Counted from the first letter of the stretch, positions 1 through 7,422 are shown. The stretch is 10,630 nt of DNA from Chitinophaga pinensis (GCA_945876985.1 CAMCQX010000030.1:1-10630); one strand, 5' to 3'. Notes: generated by a model not told the origin, from the sequence alone. A program made the numbers and translations.

Positions 1-413
1 TGGAAACTATACATTCATCAAAAGCACCAGAACCTGTAGGTTTATATCCTCATGCAAAACGTGTAGGTAATTTATTATTTCTTTCAGGAGTTGGTCCAAG
101 AGAAAAAGGAACTAAAAAAATTCCTGGAGTAGAGTTAAATGAACAAGGCGAAATTGTAAGTTATGATATTGCTACGCAATGCCATTCGGTGTTTCAAAAC
201 ATCAAATATATTTTGGAAGATGCAGGAAGTAGTTGGGATAAAATTATAGATGTAACTGTATTTTTGACCAACATGAAAGACGACTTTAAAACCTATAATC
301 AATTGTGGGCTGAGTACTTTAAAGATAGTCAGCCTTGCAGAACAACGATACAAATCATTTGTTTGCCAACACCTATTGCCATTGAGTTAAAAGTTATTGC
401 GACTATTGACTAA
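1..413 (+). CDS. RidA-family enamine/imine deaminase, 2-aminomuconate deaminase type (first base of the start codon lies outside the window)
   Basis: The frame is open from the window edge. Bases 1-2 (tg) followed by the codons for ETIHSSKAPEPVGLYPHAKR suggest that the missing base makes an ATG, giving 137 residues, normal for the family. RidA-fold proteins form trimers and hydrolyse reactive enamines or imines. This version resembles the Bacteroidota proteins annotated as 2-aminomuconate deaminase in the oxidative kynurenine/tryptophan breakdown route. The family's anionic-substrate arginine and the acidic residue are visible as R114 (PCRTT) and E129 (IAIEL). The segments SGVGPREKGTKKIPGVEL and DVTVFLTNMKDDF match that subgroup from memory. 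No other kynurenine-pathway gene is in view, so the exact substrate is inferred; a general RidA housekeeping role is the alternative. It lies 14 bp upstream of the dihydroorotase on the same strand and is probably cotranscribed with it. Confidence 0.85.
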   Translation, partial: ETIHSSKAPEPVGLYPHAKRVGNLLFLSGVGPREKGTKKIPGVELNEQGEIVSYDIATQCHSVFQNIKYILEDAGSSWDKIIDVTVFLTNMKDDFKTYNQLWAEYFKDSQPCRTTIQIICLPTPIAIELKVIATID

Positions 414-427
414 ACGATAAAAAAATC

Positions 428-1765
428 ATGCAAACAATCCTTATTAAAAACGCTACATTAGTAAATGAAGGTAAAATATTTGGTGCAGATGTGCTCATTA
501 AAAATGGCTTCATTGAAAAAATTGATACCAATGCCATTGCCATCAAAGCTGATGTGGTAATAGATGCTTATGGAAAATATTTATTGCCAGGTGTCATAGA
601 TGATCAAGTGCATTTTAGAGAGCCAGGTTTAACCCATAAAGGTGAATTATATACCGAAGCAAAAGCTGCTGTGGCTGGTGGATGTACCACTTACATGGAA
701 ATGCCAAACACCATTCCGAGTGCTACAACCATTGAATTATTAGAACAAAAATATACCAGGGCAAGTGAAGTTTCTTTAGCTAATTATTCATTTTATATGG
801 GTACCACCAATACCAATTTAAATGAATTGTTGAGGTTAGATGAAAGCGCAGTTTGTGGTGTAAAAATATTTATGGGTAGCAGCACTGGCGATATGTTGGT
901 GGATGATCCACAAGCATTAGAAAACATTTTTAGTCAAGTGAAAACTTTGATTGCAACGCACTGCGAATATGATCCTTTAATTAAAGAAAATATAGCTAAA
1001 TTTAAAGCTGAATTTGGTGAAAATCTTTCTGCTATTCAACATCCTTTGATTAGAAGTAGGGAAGCTTGTTATCAATCATCTAGTTTTGCTGTTGCCTTAG
1101 CAAAAAAATACAATACACGTTTACATGTTTTACATATTAGTACCAAAGAGGAATTAGATTTATTTGAAAATAATATTCCTTTAAGTGAAAAGAAAATTAC
1201 TTGCGAAGCCTGTATACATCATTTATGGTTCAGTGATGAAGATTATGCTACCAAAGGAAATTATATCAAATGGAATCCTGCGGTTAAAACCGCGGAAGAT
1301 AGAGACGCTATTTGGAGAGCAGTGAACGATGGAAGAGTAGATGTAATTGCTACCGATCATGCGCCACATACTATTGAAGAAAAAGAACAAACTTATATCA
1401 ATGCACCAAGTGGTGGACCATTAATTCAACATACATTACAAGCCATGATTGAATGTCATTTGCAAGGAAAAATAACTTTAGAAAATGTAGTTCAAAAAAT
1501 GTGTCACAACCCAGCTATTTTGTTTGACATAGACAGACGTGGATTTATTCGTGAAGGTTTTTGGGCCGATTTGGTTATAGTGGATATGAACAAGCCACAT
1601 ACTGTTTCTAAAGAAAATATTTTATATAAATGCAACTGGAGTCCTTTTGAGGGTTATACTTTTAAAACAAGTATTGATACTACCATTGTAAGTGGTCATT
1701 TGACTTATCAAAATGGAATATTTAACGAAAACAAAAAAGGGGAGAGACTAAGGTTTATTAGGTAA
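428..1765 (+). CDS. pyrC: Dihydroorotase (amidohydrolase superfamily, Bacteroidota type)
   Basis: This enzyme interconverts N-carbamoyl-aspartate and dihydroorotate in de novo pyrimidine synthesis in the cytoplasm. The 445-residue length fits class I dihydroorotases. Visible metal-site candidates are H62 in QVHFREPG, K146 in GVKIFMGSSTGDM (the usual carboxylated-lysine position), H178 in ATHCEYD, H236 in LHVLHIS and D310 in IATDHAPH. R64 of FREPG and N94 of MPNT are typical substrate-contact residues. The residue that is normally the first histidine of the HxH metal pair is Q60. As I recall, this DDQVHFREPG form is common in Bacteroidota, so I read the enzyme as functional. ATG 428 begins a canonical N-terminus (ILIKNATLVNEGKIF). 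It follows the RidA gene by 14 bp. Hydantoinase or allantoinase is the usual misannotation for this superfamily, but the REPG motif and KIFMGSSTG segment favour dihydroorotase. Confidence 0.9.
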   Translation: MQTILIKNATLVNEGKIFGADVLIKNGFIEKIDTNAIAIKADVVIDAYGKYLLPGVIDDQVHFREPGLTHKGELYTEAKAAVAGGCTTYMEMPNTIPSATTIELLEQKYTRASEVSLANYSFYMGTTNTNLNELLRLDESAVCGVKIFMGSSTGDMLVDDPQALENIFSQVKTLIATHCEYDPLIKENIAKFKAEFGENLSAIQHPLIRSREACYQSSSFAVALAKKYNTRLHVLHISTKEELDLFENNIPLSEKKITCEACIHHLWFSDEDYATKGNYIKWNPAVKTAEDRDAIWRAVNDGRVDVIATDHAPHTIEEKEQTYINAPSGGPLIQHTLQAMIECHLQGKITLENVVQKMCHNPAILFDIDRRGFIREGFWADLVIVDMNKPHTVSKENILYKCNWSPFEGYTFKTSIDTTIVSGHLTYQNGIFNENKKGERLRFIR

Positions 1766-1792
1766 ATTTTTTATTAGTCTCATAATTTTTAA

Positions 1793-2068
1793 CTAAAAAA
1801 AATTTCAAAATATTGGAATAATGGATATGCAACGGAGGCTGTGAAAGTGGTTTTAGATTTTTGTTTTAATCAATTAAAATTACATAGAATAACTGCTGGA
1901 TGTGCTACCGAAAATATTGCTTCAGCAAAAGTTATAGAAAAATCAGGATTATTAAGAGAAGGACATGGTAGAAAAATTTTACCAATTAGAGAACAATGGT
2001 TCGATAATTTTGAATTTGCCATTTTGGAAGAGGATTATTTAAAAAAAAAATGTCAGTCAAATAAATAA
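1793..2068 (+). pseudogene. GNAT acetyltransferase, RimJ/RimL-like, 5'-truncated remnant
   Basis: The readable frame begins right after an in-frame TAA at 1790-1792 and runs to TAA 2066-2068, about 91 codons. It contains the C-terminal half of a RimJ/RimL-type N-acetyltransferase. YWNNGYATEAVK is the acetyl-CoA pyrophosphate-binding segment (the G-x-A of the Q/RxxGxG/A motif). It is followed by LKLHRITAGCATENIASAKVIEKSGL, the usual beta-strand and helix pair with the N..SA..V.EK.G pattern, and REQWFDNFEFAIL near the C-terminus. Full-length members have roughly 165-190 residues, so about the first 80-90 residues, including substrate-binding strands, are missing. There is no convincing ATG in frame upstream; GTG 1841 would start inside the cofactor motif. 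The remnant begins only 27 bp after the dihydroorotase stop, as if a deletion joined the two. I expect no activity. Confidence 0.75.
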
Positions 2069-2144
2069 ACTATCATTGCATAAAAGCCTAGGACTTATTT
2101 TATATAAATAAACTAAAATAATATATACAGAGTCATAATTCTTT

Positions 2145-2149
2145 AAGGA
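2145..2149 (+). promoter_or_regulatory. Shine-Dalgarno-like AAGGA favouring the second ATG of the chitinase gene
   Basis: AAGGA sits one base before ATG 2151 but four bases before the adjacent ATG 2154. The second ATG is the better spaced start and yields a signal peptide beginning MKKYTFTL. Such purine-rich sites are uncommon in this window. Confidence 0.4.
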
Positions 2150-2150
2150 C

Positions 2151-5006
2151 ATGATGAAAAAATACACTTTCACTTTAATTACATTTATCATAACTATCAA
2201 CATTGCAAAAGCACAATTACCCAATCCTGCATTAATAGGTTATTGGCATAATTGGAATGATTTGAATGCTCCTTATATTCAATTAGATGCAATTGATAAT
2301 AGGTATAATGTAATTGAAGTGGCCTTTGCATTGCCCACATCTAGTTCCAATATGACCATGCTATTTACACCAGTTATTGTTTCACAAAGTGCGTTTATTA
2401 CTAAAGTTCAAGCATTGCAATTACAAGGAAAAAAAGTATTAATAAGCATTGGAGGTGCCACTGCCACTATAGACTTAACAACTACTGCCAATAAAAATGC
2501 TTTTGTAAGTTCTATGACCAATATAATAAATACTTATGGTTTTGATGGAATTGATATAGACATTGAAAATGGAAGTTCTATTTTAATAAGTGGAGGAACC
2601 ATAGCATCGCCAGGAAATATTGCTCAAGTAAATTTAATAGATGCCATTAAACTAATTATGGCAAATTATAGAATTACACATCCACAAAAACTTTTACTGA
2701 GCATGGCACCAGAAACTGCCTTTGTTCAAGGTGGAATGTCGGGCTTTGGTAGTATTTGGGGAGGCTATTTAACTTTAATCAATGGGTTAAGAGATTCACT
2801 CGATTTATTGCAAGTTCAACTATATAACAGTGGAACCATGTATGGAATTGATAGCAGAATTTATACGCAGGGAACTGCAGATTTTATAGTGGCCATGACA
2901 GAAGCAGTCATTCGTGGATTCAACACATCGGGTGGTGCATTTGCAGGTTTGCCCGCCAGTAAAATAGCAATTGGTTTGCCAGCTTGTAGCAGCGCTGCAG
3001 GTGGAGGATTTACTGATTCTGCAACGGTAAAATCGGCTATGAATTATTTGTTAGGAAAAGGTCCAAAACCCGGCACTTATGTATTGGCACAAACAGGCGG
3101 TTATCCTAATTTAAGAGGTATGATGACTTGGTCTGTTAATTGGGATGCTGTGAGCACTTGTGCTAGTAGGTATCAATATGCCAATAATTATGAAAGTATT
3201 TTCGGGAATTTAATTTATCCAATAGCACCCAATTATGTTTCAACTACTGGGCTTGTTGCATGGTGGCCATTTACAGGCAATGCAAACGACTCAAGTGGAT
3301 ATGGCTTGAATGGCGTGGTAAGTGGAGCAACTCTAACAACGGATAGATTTGGAATAGCAAATAAAGCTTATAGTTTTAATGGTACAACTTCCAAAATTAC
3401 AGCTGCTACCAGCACGCGATTAAATCTTGTAAATAATAGAACAGTATCTGTTTGGGTGAAAAGTACCGATAGCTCTTCAGATGCAGGAATTATAGGAAAC
3501 CTTTCAAACGGTCATAATGGTTACCAAATATTATTAAAATCAACTGGTAAAATTGCTGCTATGGAAGATAATTGGTCAGTGGGAACTAATAATCCACCAA
3601 CAAATGGATGGGATTATGCTAACAGCACTAACAGTAATTATTTAAACGACAATACTTGGCATCATGTAATTAGTGTAAGAAAAAATGATACCACCAGCTT
3701 ATATATTGATGGTGTTTTACAAAACAATATTTTAACTACACTTATACCAAATTTCAATACTTCGTCAATAATCATTGGCGCTACCAATGGCACTGGTCAA
3801 TTCTTCAAAGGTGTTATCGATGAAATTGGTATTTGGAATAGGGCTTTAACGCCATTAGAAATAACTAAATTAAACTATGGTTGTCCAAATACAATAACAA
3901 CGCAACCAAGTAATCAATATGGTGCCATTGGCAATAATAAAAACTTTATACTTGTACATGCGGGTTCAAATTACAATTATCAATGGCAAACAAATCCTAT
4001 TGGATGTGGATGGCAAAACTTGTTAAATATGAATCAATACGCAGGCACGCAAACCAATGTTTTAGCTGTTTCTAATATTTCATACACCAATCACAATCAA
4101 CCTTTCAGAATTATTTCCAAGGATGGAGAATGCGTTGATACTTCCAATATTGTTAAGTTATTCATTACAAACATTGCAAGTGATTCATTACGAATTGTTC
4201 AATTAAAGAATGATTCAATCATAAAAACAGCAACAATTGATTTATTAAAAAGTGATACCACCAATAAAGCTATACTAATTACTGCTTTAATAGGCGACAC
4301 CACCAATAAAAGTATGCTAATTACTGCTTTAAAAGCAGATACCACCAGTAAAGGTTTAACAATAAATAATTTAAAAAGTGATACTACCAATAAGGGAATT
4401 GCAATTGCCAATTTAAGAAGCGATTCAATCAATAGGAGTAGCGTAATTTCCAATTTAATAAACGATACTGCCAATAAGGGAATTGCAATTACCAATTTAA
4501 GAAGTGACTCTATTAGTAAAAGTTCAATCATTACCAATTTAAAAACTGACACAGCTAATAAAAACATAATAATAACCAATTTAATAAACGATACCATTAG
4601 CAAAGGTTTATCATTGTCCCAATTAAAAGCTGACACTACTAGTAAAGGTATTATTATTCGAATGCTTCAAACAGAATTGGCCAATAAACACGATACCATT
4701 TATATTGCGAGTGCAATAACGAACGATACCTTGAAAATAGCTATTCATACTGGCATTTCTTTAACTTCCCCAAGGTTAAACTCAATAAAAGTTTATCCAA
4801 ATCCAGCATCTACTTATTTGGTCATTGATTTAGAAAATCCAGGATATTTCATCGCCAAACTAACAGGAATTTTAGGACAAACTATTATATCCAAAAATAG
4901 CACTACCATTGATATTTCTGGGTTAAGTAATGGTGTTTATATTTTAACAATATTCGATGCCAATAACAAATTAATAGCCACTAACAAGGTTGAAATTATA
5001 AAATAA
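2151..5006 (+). CDS. Secreted GH18 chitinase-like glycosidase with LamG domain, Ig-like domain, 14-residue repeat region and T9SS sorting tail
   Basis: The protein has 951 residues. Residues 1-22 are a signal peptide (hydrophobic ITFIITINI, cleavage near AKAQ). Residues 24-352 form a glycoside hydrolase family 18 barrel: KVLISIGG at 95-102, the catalytic DGIDIDIE at 132-139 (D132, D135, D137, acid E139), QLYN at 223-226 and MTWSVNWD at 325-332. These indicate an endo-acting beta-1,4-GlcNAc hydrolase that retains its catalytic residues, most like ChiD-type chitinases. Residues about 365-575 are a concanavalin-like LamG domain (LVAWWPFTGNANDSSG ... FKGVIDEIGIWNRAL), probably glycan binding. Residues about 578-675 resemble the Ig-like module (YQW..., NQPFRI). 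Residues 684-851 are tandem repeats. Residues about 877-951 are the T9SS type A sorting domain (VYPNPAST ... LSNGVYIL). The enzyme is therefore exported and released or anchored at the cell surface. The start may be ATG 2154. Exact substrate (chitin, peptidoglycan glycan or N-glycan) is inferred. Confidence 0.9.
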   Translation: MMKKYTFTLITFIITINIAKAQLPNPALIGYWHNWNDLNAPYIQLDAIDNRYNVIEVAFALPTSSSNMTMLFTPVIVSQSAFITKVQALQLQGKKVLISIGGATATIDLTTTANKNAFVSSMTNIINTYGFDGIDIDIENGSSILISGGTIASPGNIAQVNLIDAIKLIMANYRITHPQKLLLSMAPETAFVQGGMSGFGSIWGGYLTLINGLRDSLDLLQVQLYNSGTMYGIDSRIYTQGTADFIVAMTEAVIRGFNTSGGAFAGLPASKIAIGLPACSSAAGGGFTDSATVKSAMNYLLGKGPKPGTYVLAQTGGYPNLRGMMTWSVNWDAVSTCASRYQYANNYESIFGNLIYPIAPNYVSTTGLVAWWPFTGNANDSSGYGLNGVVSGATLTTDRFGIANKAYSFNGTTSKITAATSTRLNLVNNRTVSVWVKSTDSSSDAGIIGNLSNGHNGYQILLKSTGKIAAMEDNWSVGTNNPPTNGWDYANSTNSNYLNDNTWHHVISVRKNDTTSLYIDGVLQNNILTTLIPNFNTSSIIIGATNGTGQFFKGVIDEIGIWNRALTPLEITKLNYGCPNTITTQPSNQYGAIGNNKNFILVHAGSNYNYQWQTNPIGCGWQNLLNMNQYAGTQTNVLAVSNISYTNHNQPFRIISKDGECVDTSNIVKLFITNIASDSLRIVQLKNDSIIKTATIDLLKSDTTNKAILITALIGDTTNKSMLITALKADTTSKGLTINNLKSDTTNKGIAIANLRSDSINRSSVISNLINDTANKGIAITNLRSDSISKSSIITNLKTDTANKNIIITNLINDTISKGLSLSQLKADTTSKGIIIRMLQTELANKHDTIYIASAITNDTLKIAIHTGISLTSPRLNSIKVYPNPASTYLVIDLENPGYFIAKLTGILGQTIISKNSTTIDISGLSNGVYILTIFDANNKLIATNKVEIIK
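4200..4703 (+). repeat. In-frame 42-bp tandem repeat, about twelve units, coding for a 14-residue motif
   Basis: Within the chitinase, residues 684-851 split cleanly into twelve 14-residue units of approximate consensus NL-x-x-DTTNKGIxIT. Leu at position 2, Asp at 5, Ser/Thr at 6, Lys at 9 and Ile/Val/Leu at 11 and 13 are conserved; the first and last units are degraded. A higher-order 84-bp period is also present: the stretch beginning ccaataagggaattgcaatt at 4387 recurs at 4471 with few changes, pointing to recent two-unit duplication. Hydrophobic residues at 2 and 13 plus polar 6 and 9 give a 4-3-4-3 spacing that could suit a coiled coil, but the alternating I-x-I would also suit a beta structure. 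I infer a spacer or stalk between the binding domains and the sorting tail. Confidence 0.85.
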
Positions 5007-5027
5007 CTATTGGGTTTGTCAGCACTA

Positions 5028-5143
5028 GCTCGCAACTTGAGAGTGTGAGTTTTTTTTGACATCTCGCCCAATTATTTTTTCTGTCTTTTTAAAGTATTAA
5101 TCAGCCGGAGACTAAACAATATCTTCACTTGCAAGATGCGAGC
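5028..5143 (+). repeat. Structured intergenic repeat, copy 1 (partner at 7970-8086)
   Basis: Positions 5041-5107 are identical to 7983-8050 except for a run of eight rather than nine T. The next 30 or so bases have the same length in both copies but only about two-thirds identity. The outer arms (5028-5039 and 5132-5143) can pair over 12 positions with one A-A mismatch, and the partner element pairs through different bases at the same place. The outer end gatgcgagcgggagc (5135-5149) matches, inverted, the outer end of copy 2 (7964-7978) at 14 of 15 positions. Strand is given by orientation relative to the following hydrolase gene. No open reading frame is inside. It may be a small non-autonomous mobile repeat or an RNA element; the type is unknown. 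Confidence 0.65.
5029..5057 (+). terminator. Probable intrinsic terminator after the chitinase gene, built from the left end of the repeat element
   Basis: ctcgca (5029-5034) can pair with tgtgag (5044-5049), with one G-U, around a nine-base loop, and is followed directly by eight T (5050-5057). It lies 22 bp after the chitinase stop codon. The stem is short, so efficiency is uncertain. The same hairpin and nine T occur at 7971-8000 in copy 2. Confidence 0.45.
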
Positions 5144-5209
5144 GGGAGCGGATAGTAAAAATTCAAAATCTAATTTTATTTATTTCATGCCTAATAACTA
5201 ATTCTAATA

Positions 5210-5621
5210 ATTTTATTATGTTTGAAATAATAATTCACTATTCATGAGAAAAATATACCTTATTTTATTTGTAATTGCAGTGGCAATAACTAATAGCAAT
5301 GCGCAGCCCTATAAAATTGGACACACAACAATTAATTTTATTGATGCTAGTAGAAGTAACAGAAATATAGCTACAGAAGTATATTATACTGCGGATGTTT
5401 CAGGCGATAATGTTGCATTAACCACTTTAAATTCGCTTAAATTTCCTAGTTTAGTATTTGGATTTGTAATGACTTGGGATGCATATCAGAATTTTTGGGA
5501 AGCTCTTGGGCCGAATGGATTCATAATTGCTTTTCCAAAATCAGAGGGGTCTTTCTCGCCTTATCATTTAGAATTTGGAAAAGATTTGACGTTTGTAATT
5601 AATCAAATGAATGTTTTAGGA
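5210..5621 (+). repeat. Direct repeat copy 1: hydrolase promoter region and 5' coding part (partner 8164-8581)
   Basis: Base-by-base reading gives 14 substitutions and one 6-base deletion against 8164-8581, about 97% identity. The 34 noncoding bases before the ATG are identical. Homology starts abruptly at 5210 and stops abruptly at 5621. Half of the coding substitutions change an amino acid. Confidence 0.9.
5217..5224 (+). promoter_or_regulatory. Bacteroidota -7 box candidate TATGTTTG, hydrolase copy 1
   Basis: The octamer fits TAnnTTTG, the -7 element of the Bacteroidota primary sigma factor. It would start transcription about 10-15 bases before ATG 5244. No clear -33 TTTG/TTG is seen at the expected distance, so the call is tentative. 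Confidence 0.35.
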
Positions 5622-5645
5622 GTTACGAATCAATTTTACTTTTAG
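5244..5645 (+). pseudogene. 3'-truncated duplicate of the secreted alpha/beta hydrolase
   Basis: The open frame codes for 133 residues. The first 126 match the N-terminus of the full-length hydrolase at 8198-9373, including the signal peptide (MRKIYLILFVIAVAITNSNA). It then switches at base 5621 to an unrelated tail, GVTNQFYF, and stops. It lacks the nucleophile motif GHSMGG, the catalytic Asp and His, and the T9SS tail. A 6-base in-frame deletion between two GGA triplets also removed the HG dipeptide that forms part of the oxyanion-hole loop in the intact copy (residues 74-75). No hydrolase activity is possible. A short secreted peptide could still be made, since the promoter-proximal sequence is unchanged. 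The stop overlaps the 3' end of the convergent lipoprotein gene by four bases. Confidence 0.88.
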
Positions 5646-6037
5646 TCACGCTTGTTTTTACAAACTGAGTTCTCGCTGTAGCGAACAAGAGTAGCTGTTT
5701 TTAATAGTTCTTTGCTGTTTGTAATGAAAGCGTTTTGTTCATCTGCTTTCAATTCAACTAATTTTAGGCAGTAATCTGTCTCACCCTCACGACCCCACTT
5801 CACTACTTCATATGAAATTTTGATATTGTATTTGGTTTCAAAATCTTTGATAAAATCTAAGAATTGTTGTTTTGCGCTACCGTCTATACCCGAGCCAATA
5901 CTGATAAATGAAACACAATAACGATAAAGATTTGTTGCTTCTTGTTTATTGTTTTGGGTATTGACGCGTATTCCTGTTTTAGAACTGTTGCAAGAAATTA
6001 AAACAGTAAGAAGAACTAAAGTTGCAAATTTATTCAT
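5642..6037 (-). CDS. Small lipoprotein of unknown function (conserved Bacteroidota type)
   Basis: I chose ATG 6037, giving 131 residues (MNKFATLVLLTVLISCNSSK). It starts a standard lipoprotein signal with lipobox LISC and lipid-carrying Cys16. The longer start at 6067 would lie inside the terminator hairpin of the neighbouring gene and spoil the signal peptide. The mature protein is predicted to be membrane-anchored. The body, about residues 38-126, contains YCVSFISIGSGIDG, a helix (QQFLDFIKDFETKY), then YEVVKWGREGETDYC (W81, R83, E84, E86, C90) and a C-terminal VRYSENSVC. The WGREGE-DYC block reminds me of short hypothetical proteins in other Bacteroidota, but I cannot assign a function. It lies downstream of the M43 protease on the same strand, separated by a terminator, so it is probably transcribed separately or by read-through. 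Confidence 0.75.
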   Translation of the reverse strand: MNKFATLVLLTVLISCNSSKTGIRVNTQNNKQEATNLYRYCVSFISIGSGIDGSAKQQFLDFIKDFETKYNIKISYEVVKWGREGETDYCLKLVELKADEQNAFITNSKELLKTATLVRYSENSVCKNKRD

Positions 6038-6049
6038 ATTGATATTTTT

Positions 6050-6079
6050 AAAATAAAAGCGGAGCAATGTGCTCCGCTT
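6050..6079 (-). terminator. Intrinsic terminator of the M43 protease gene
   Basis: aagcggagc (6057-6065) and gctccgctt (6071-6079) form a perfect 9-bp G+C-rich stem with a five-base loop. On the minus strand it is followed by TTATTTTA. It lies just beyond the protease stop codon and is one of the few G+C-rich hairpins in the window. Confidence 0.8.
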
Positions 6080-6089
6080 CTATTAATTA

Positions 6090-7391
6090 TTATTTTGTTA
6101 CAAATATCTTTTTAATTGTTGTATTATTTGGTGTGCTAACTTTTAAATAATATACACCACTTGATACACCACTTAATGTAATAGTAGAATTACCCGTTGA
6201 AACGATTCCAAATTCTTTAACAGTTGCCCCAAGTATATCAATTAAAGTAGCAGTAACTGAATTTATGTTTTTTGAATCAACCGATAAAGTAAACTGTCCG
6301 TTGTTTGGGTTAGGAAAAACAGCAACAGCGTTCGCAAATGAAATGTCATTTAATGAAGTGGGCATGCTGCAGCCACTAGAAGTAAGTAAACCAGCACGTG
6401 ATCCGTTTAAACAAGCTTGCATTCTGATATTTTGACCAACTGTAAACATATTCATACAGCTATCGTCAACATAATCCATATAGTTCATATACATTTCGCC
6501 ATTTGAATCGGCACCGCATGTATTGTTTGCTCTATGAGGAAATGTTACACAATTAAAATTAGAACCTTCTGCCGGCTTAGTATCATCTACAAAATCGTTA
6601 CCACAAACGGTGTCACCCCAAATATGTCTGAGATTTAACCAATGTCCTACTTCGTGTGTGCCAGTTCTGCCACCATTGTTTGCTTTAAAGTCGCCAGTAC
6701 CTGCTTCACCTTCTGTACCAAATGCTTCATAACGTATTACTACTCCATCTAAGTTCGGAGATGTAGATAGTTCGTCAGGAAAAGTTGCAAAACCTAAAGT
6801 TTTTCCTTCAAGTTTCACTACATAAATATTTAAATATTGGTTTGGATTCCAATTATCATGGCCACCATTAGCAGTTGATTTAATATTATGAGAATTGCTA
6901 TCGCCCCACTCAGATACGTTTGTTGTAGTTCTCGTAATTCCTGTAGTAGCATTTCCATTAGGGTCTTTTTTTGCAAGGCAGAACTCTATTTTAGTATCAG
7001 AAACGAATTGCCAAAATGGGTGTTGGCTACTTAAAGTATCTGCATTCATTAATCTAAAATCTTTATTCAAAACATTAATTTGTGAATAAATTTGATTGTC
7101 AGTAATATTTATTGATGTGTCTTTCATAATTACATGAACTACTGTGGGTATTGTTATTATTCCGCCTTTACCCAATTTACTACTAGATGAATTTTTAAAA
7201 ATCCAATTGCGTGTTGCTTCCTCATTTTCAAGCATTCTTTGCTTTAAACCAGGATTTTGAGCAATACTTTTATTAAGATTTTGCATTGTAGCACATTTGT
7301 TTGATTGTGCATTTGTGATGAAAGGAAATAATGTCAAAAACATGATAATTCCGATTATTAAATTTGCTTTAATTCTATTTATTGTTTTCAT
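6090..7391 (-). CDS. Secreted M43-family zinc metalloprotease (pappalysin/ulilysin type) with T9SS sorting tail
   Basis: The protein has 433 residues. Residues 1-28 are a signal peptide (LIIGIIMFLTLFPFITNA, cleavage before QS). A propeptide-like stretch follows up to about residue 75. The catalytic domain spans about residues 78-340. The zinc site is HEVGHWLNLRH, residues 246-256: H246, H250 and H256 bind zinc and E247 is the general base. The metzincin Met-turn is MNYMDY with M305, after a cysteine-containing segment (C263, C281, C292, C312, C326) that fits the disulfides of this family. Residues about 353-433 are a T9SS type A tail (VFPNPNNGQFTLSV ... SSGVYYLKV). It should act outside the cell as an endopeptidase; preference for Arg/Lys bonds is known for ulilysin but is not shown here. 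Its own terminator follows and a promoter candidate precedes it, so it is likely monocistronic. Confidence 0.92.
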   Translation of the reverse strand: MKTINRIKANLIIGIIMFLTLFPFITNAQSNKCATMQNLNKSIAQNPGLKQRMLENEEATRNWIFKNSSSSKLGKGGIITIPTVVHVIMKDTSINITDNQIYSQINVLNKDFRLMNADTLSSQHPFWQFVSDTKIEFCLAKKDPNGNATTGITRTTTNVSEWGDSNSHNIKSTANGGHDNWNPNQYLNIYVVKLEGKTLGFATFPDELSTSPNLDGVVIRYEAFGTEGEAGTGDFKANNGGRTGTHEVGHWLNLRHIWGDTVCGNDFVDDTKPAEGSNFNCVTFPHRANNTCGADSNGEMYMNYMDYVDDSCMNMFTVGQNIRMQACLNGSRAGLLTSSGCSMPTSLNDISFANAVAVFPNPNNGQFTLSVDSKNINSVTATLIDILGATVKEFGIVSTGNSTITLSGVSSGVYYLKVSTPNNTTIKKIFVTK

Positions 7392-7422
7392 TGTTTTTTA
7401 TTGATTTTCAGGTTTTTTTATA

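Noticed and set aside
135..353. 72-codon minus-strand frame at the window start
   Set aside because: It overlaps the RidA-family gene, whose conserved residues explain this DNA.
2041..2050. Run of ten A near the end of the GNAT remnant, considered as a slippery frameshift site
   Set aside because: The gene is already missing its first half and the run affects only the last few codons.
4199..4636. 145-codon open frame on the minus strand with repeated hydrophobic segments
   Set aside because: It is the antisense shadow of the 42-bp repeats: since the unit length is a multiple of three, a frame free of stops in one unit stays open through all. The coding strand has domain-level evidence.
4200..4703. 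Regularly spaced repeats that could be taken for a CRISPR array
   Set aside because: The units are contiguous, degenerate and in frame with a protein; there are no unique spacers and no cas genes.
6038..6067. Longer lipoprotein start at ATG 6067
   Set aside because: It adds MLRFYFKNIN ahead of a perfect lipoprotein signal and lies within the terminator stem of the upstream gene.
6895..7089. 64-codon plus-strand frame
   Set aside because: It is antisense to the conserved M43 protease and has no independent support.
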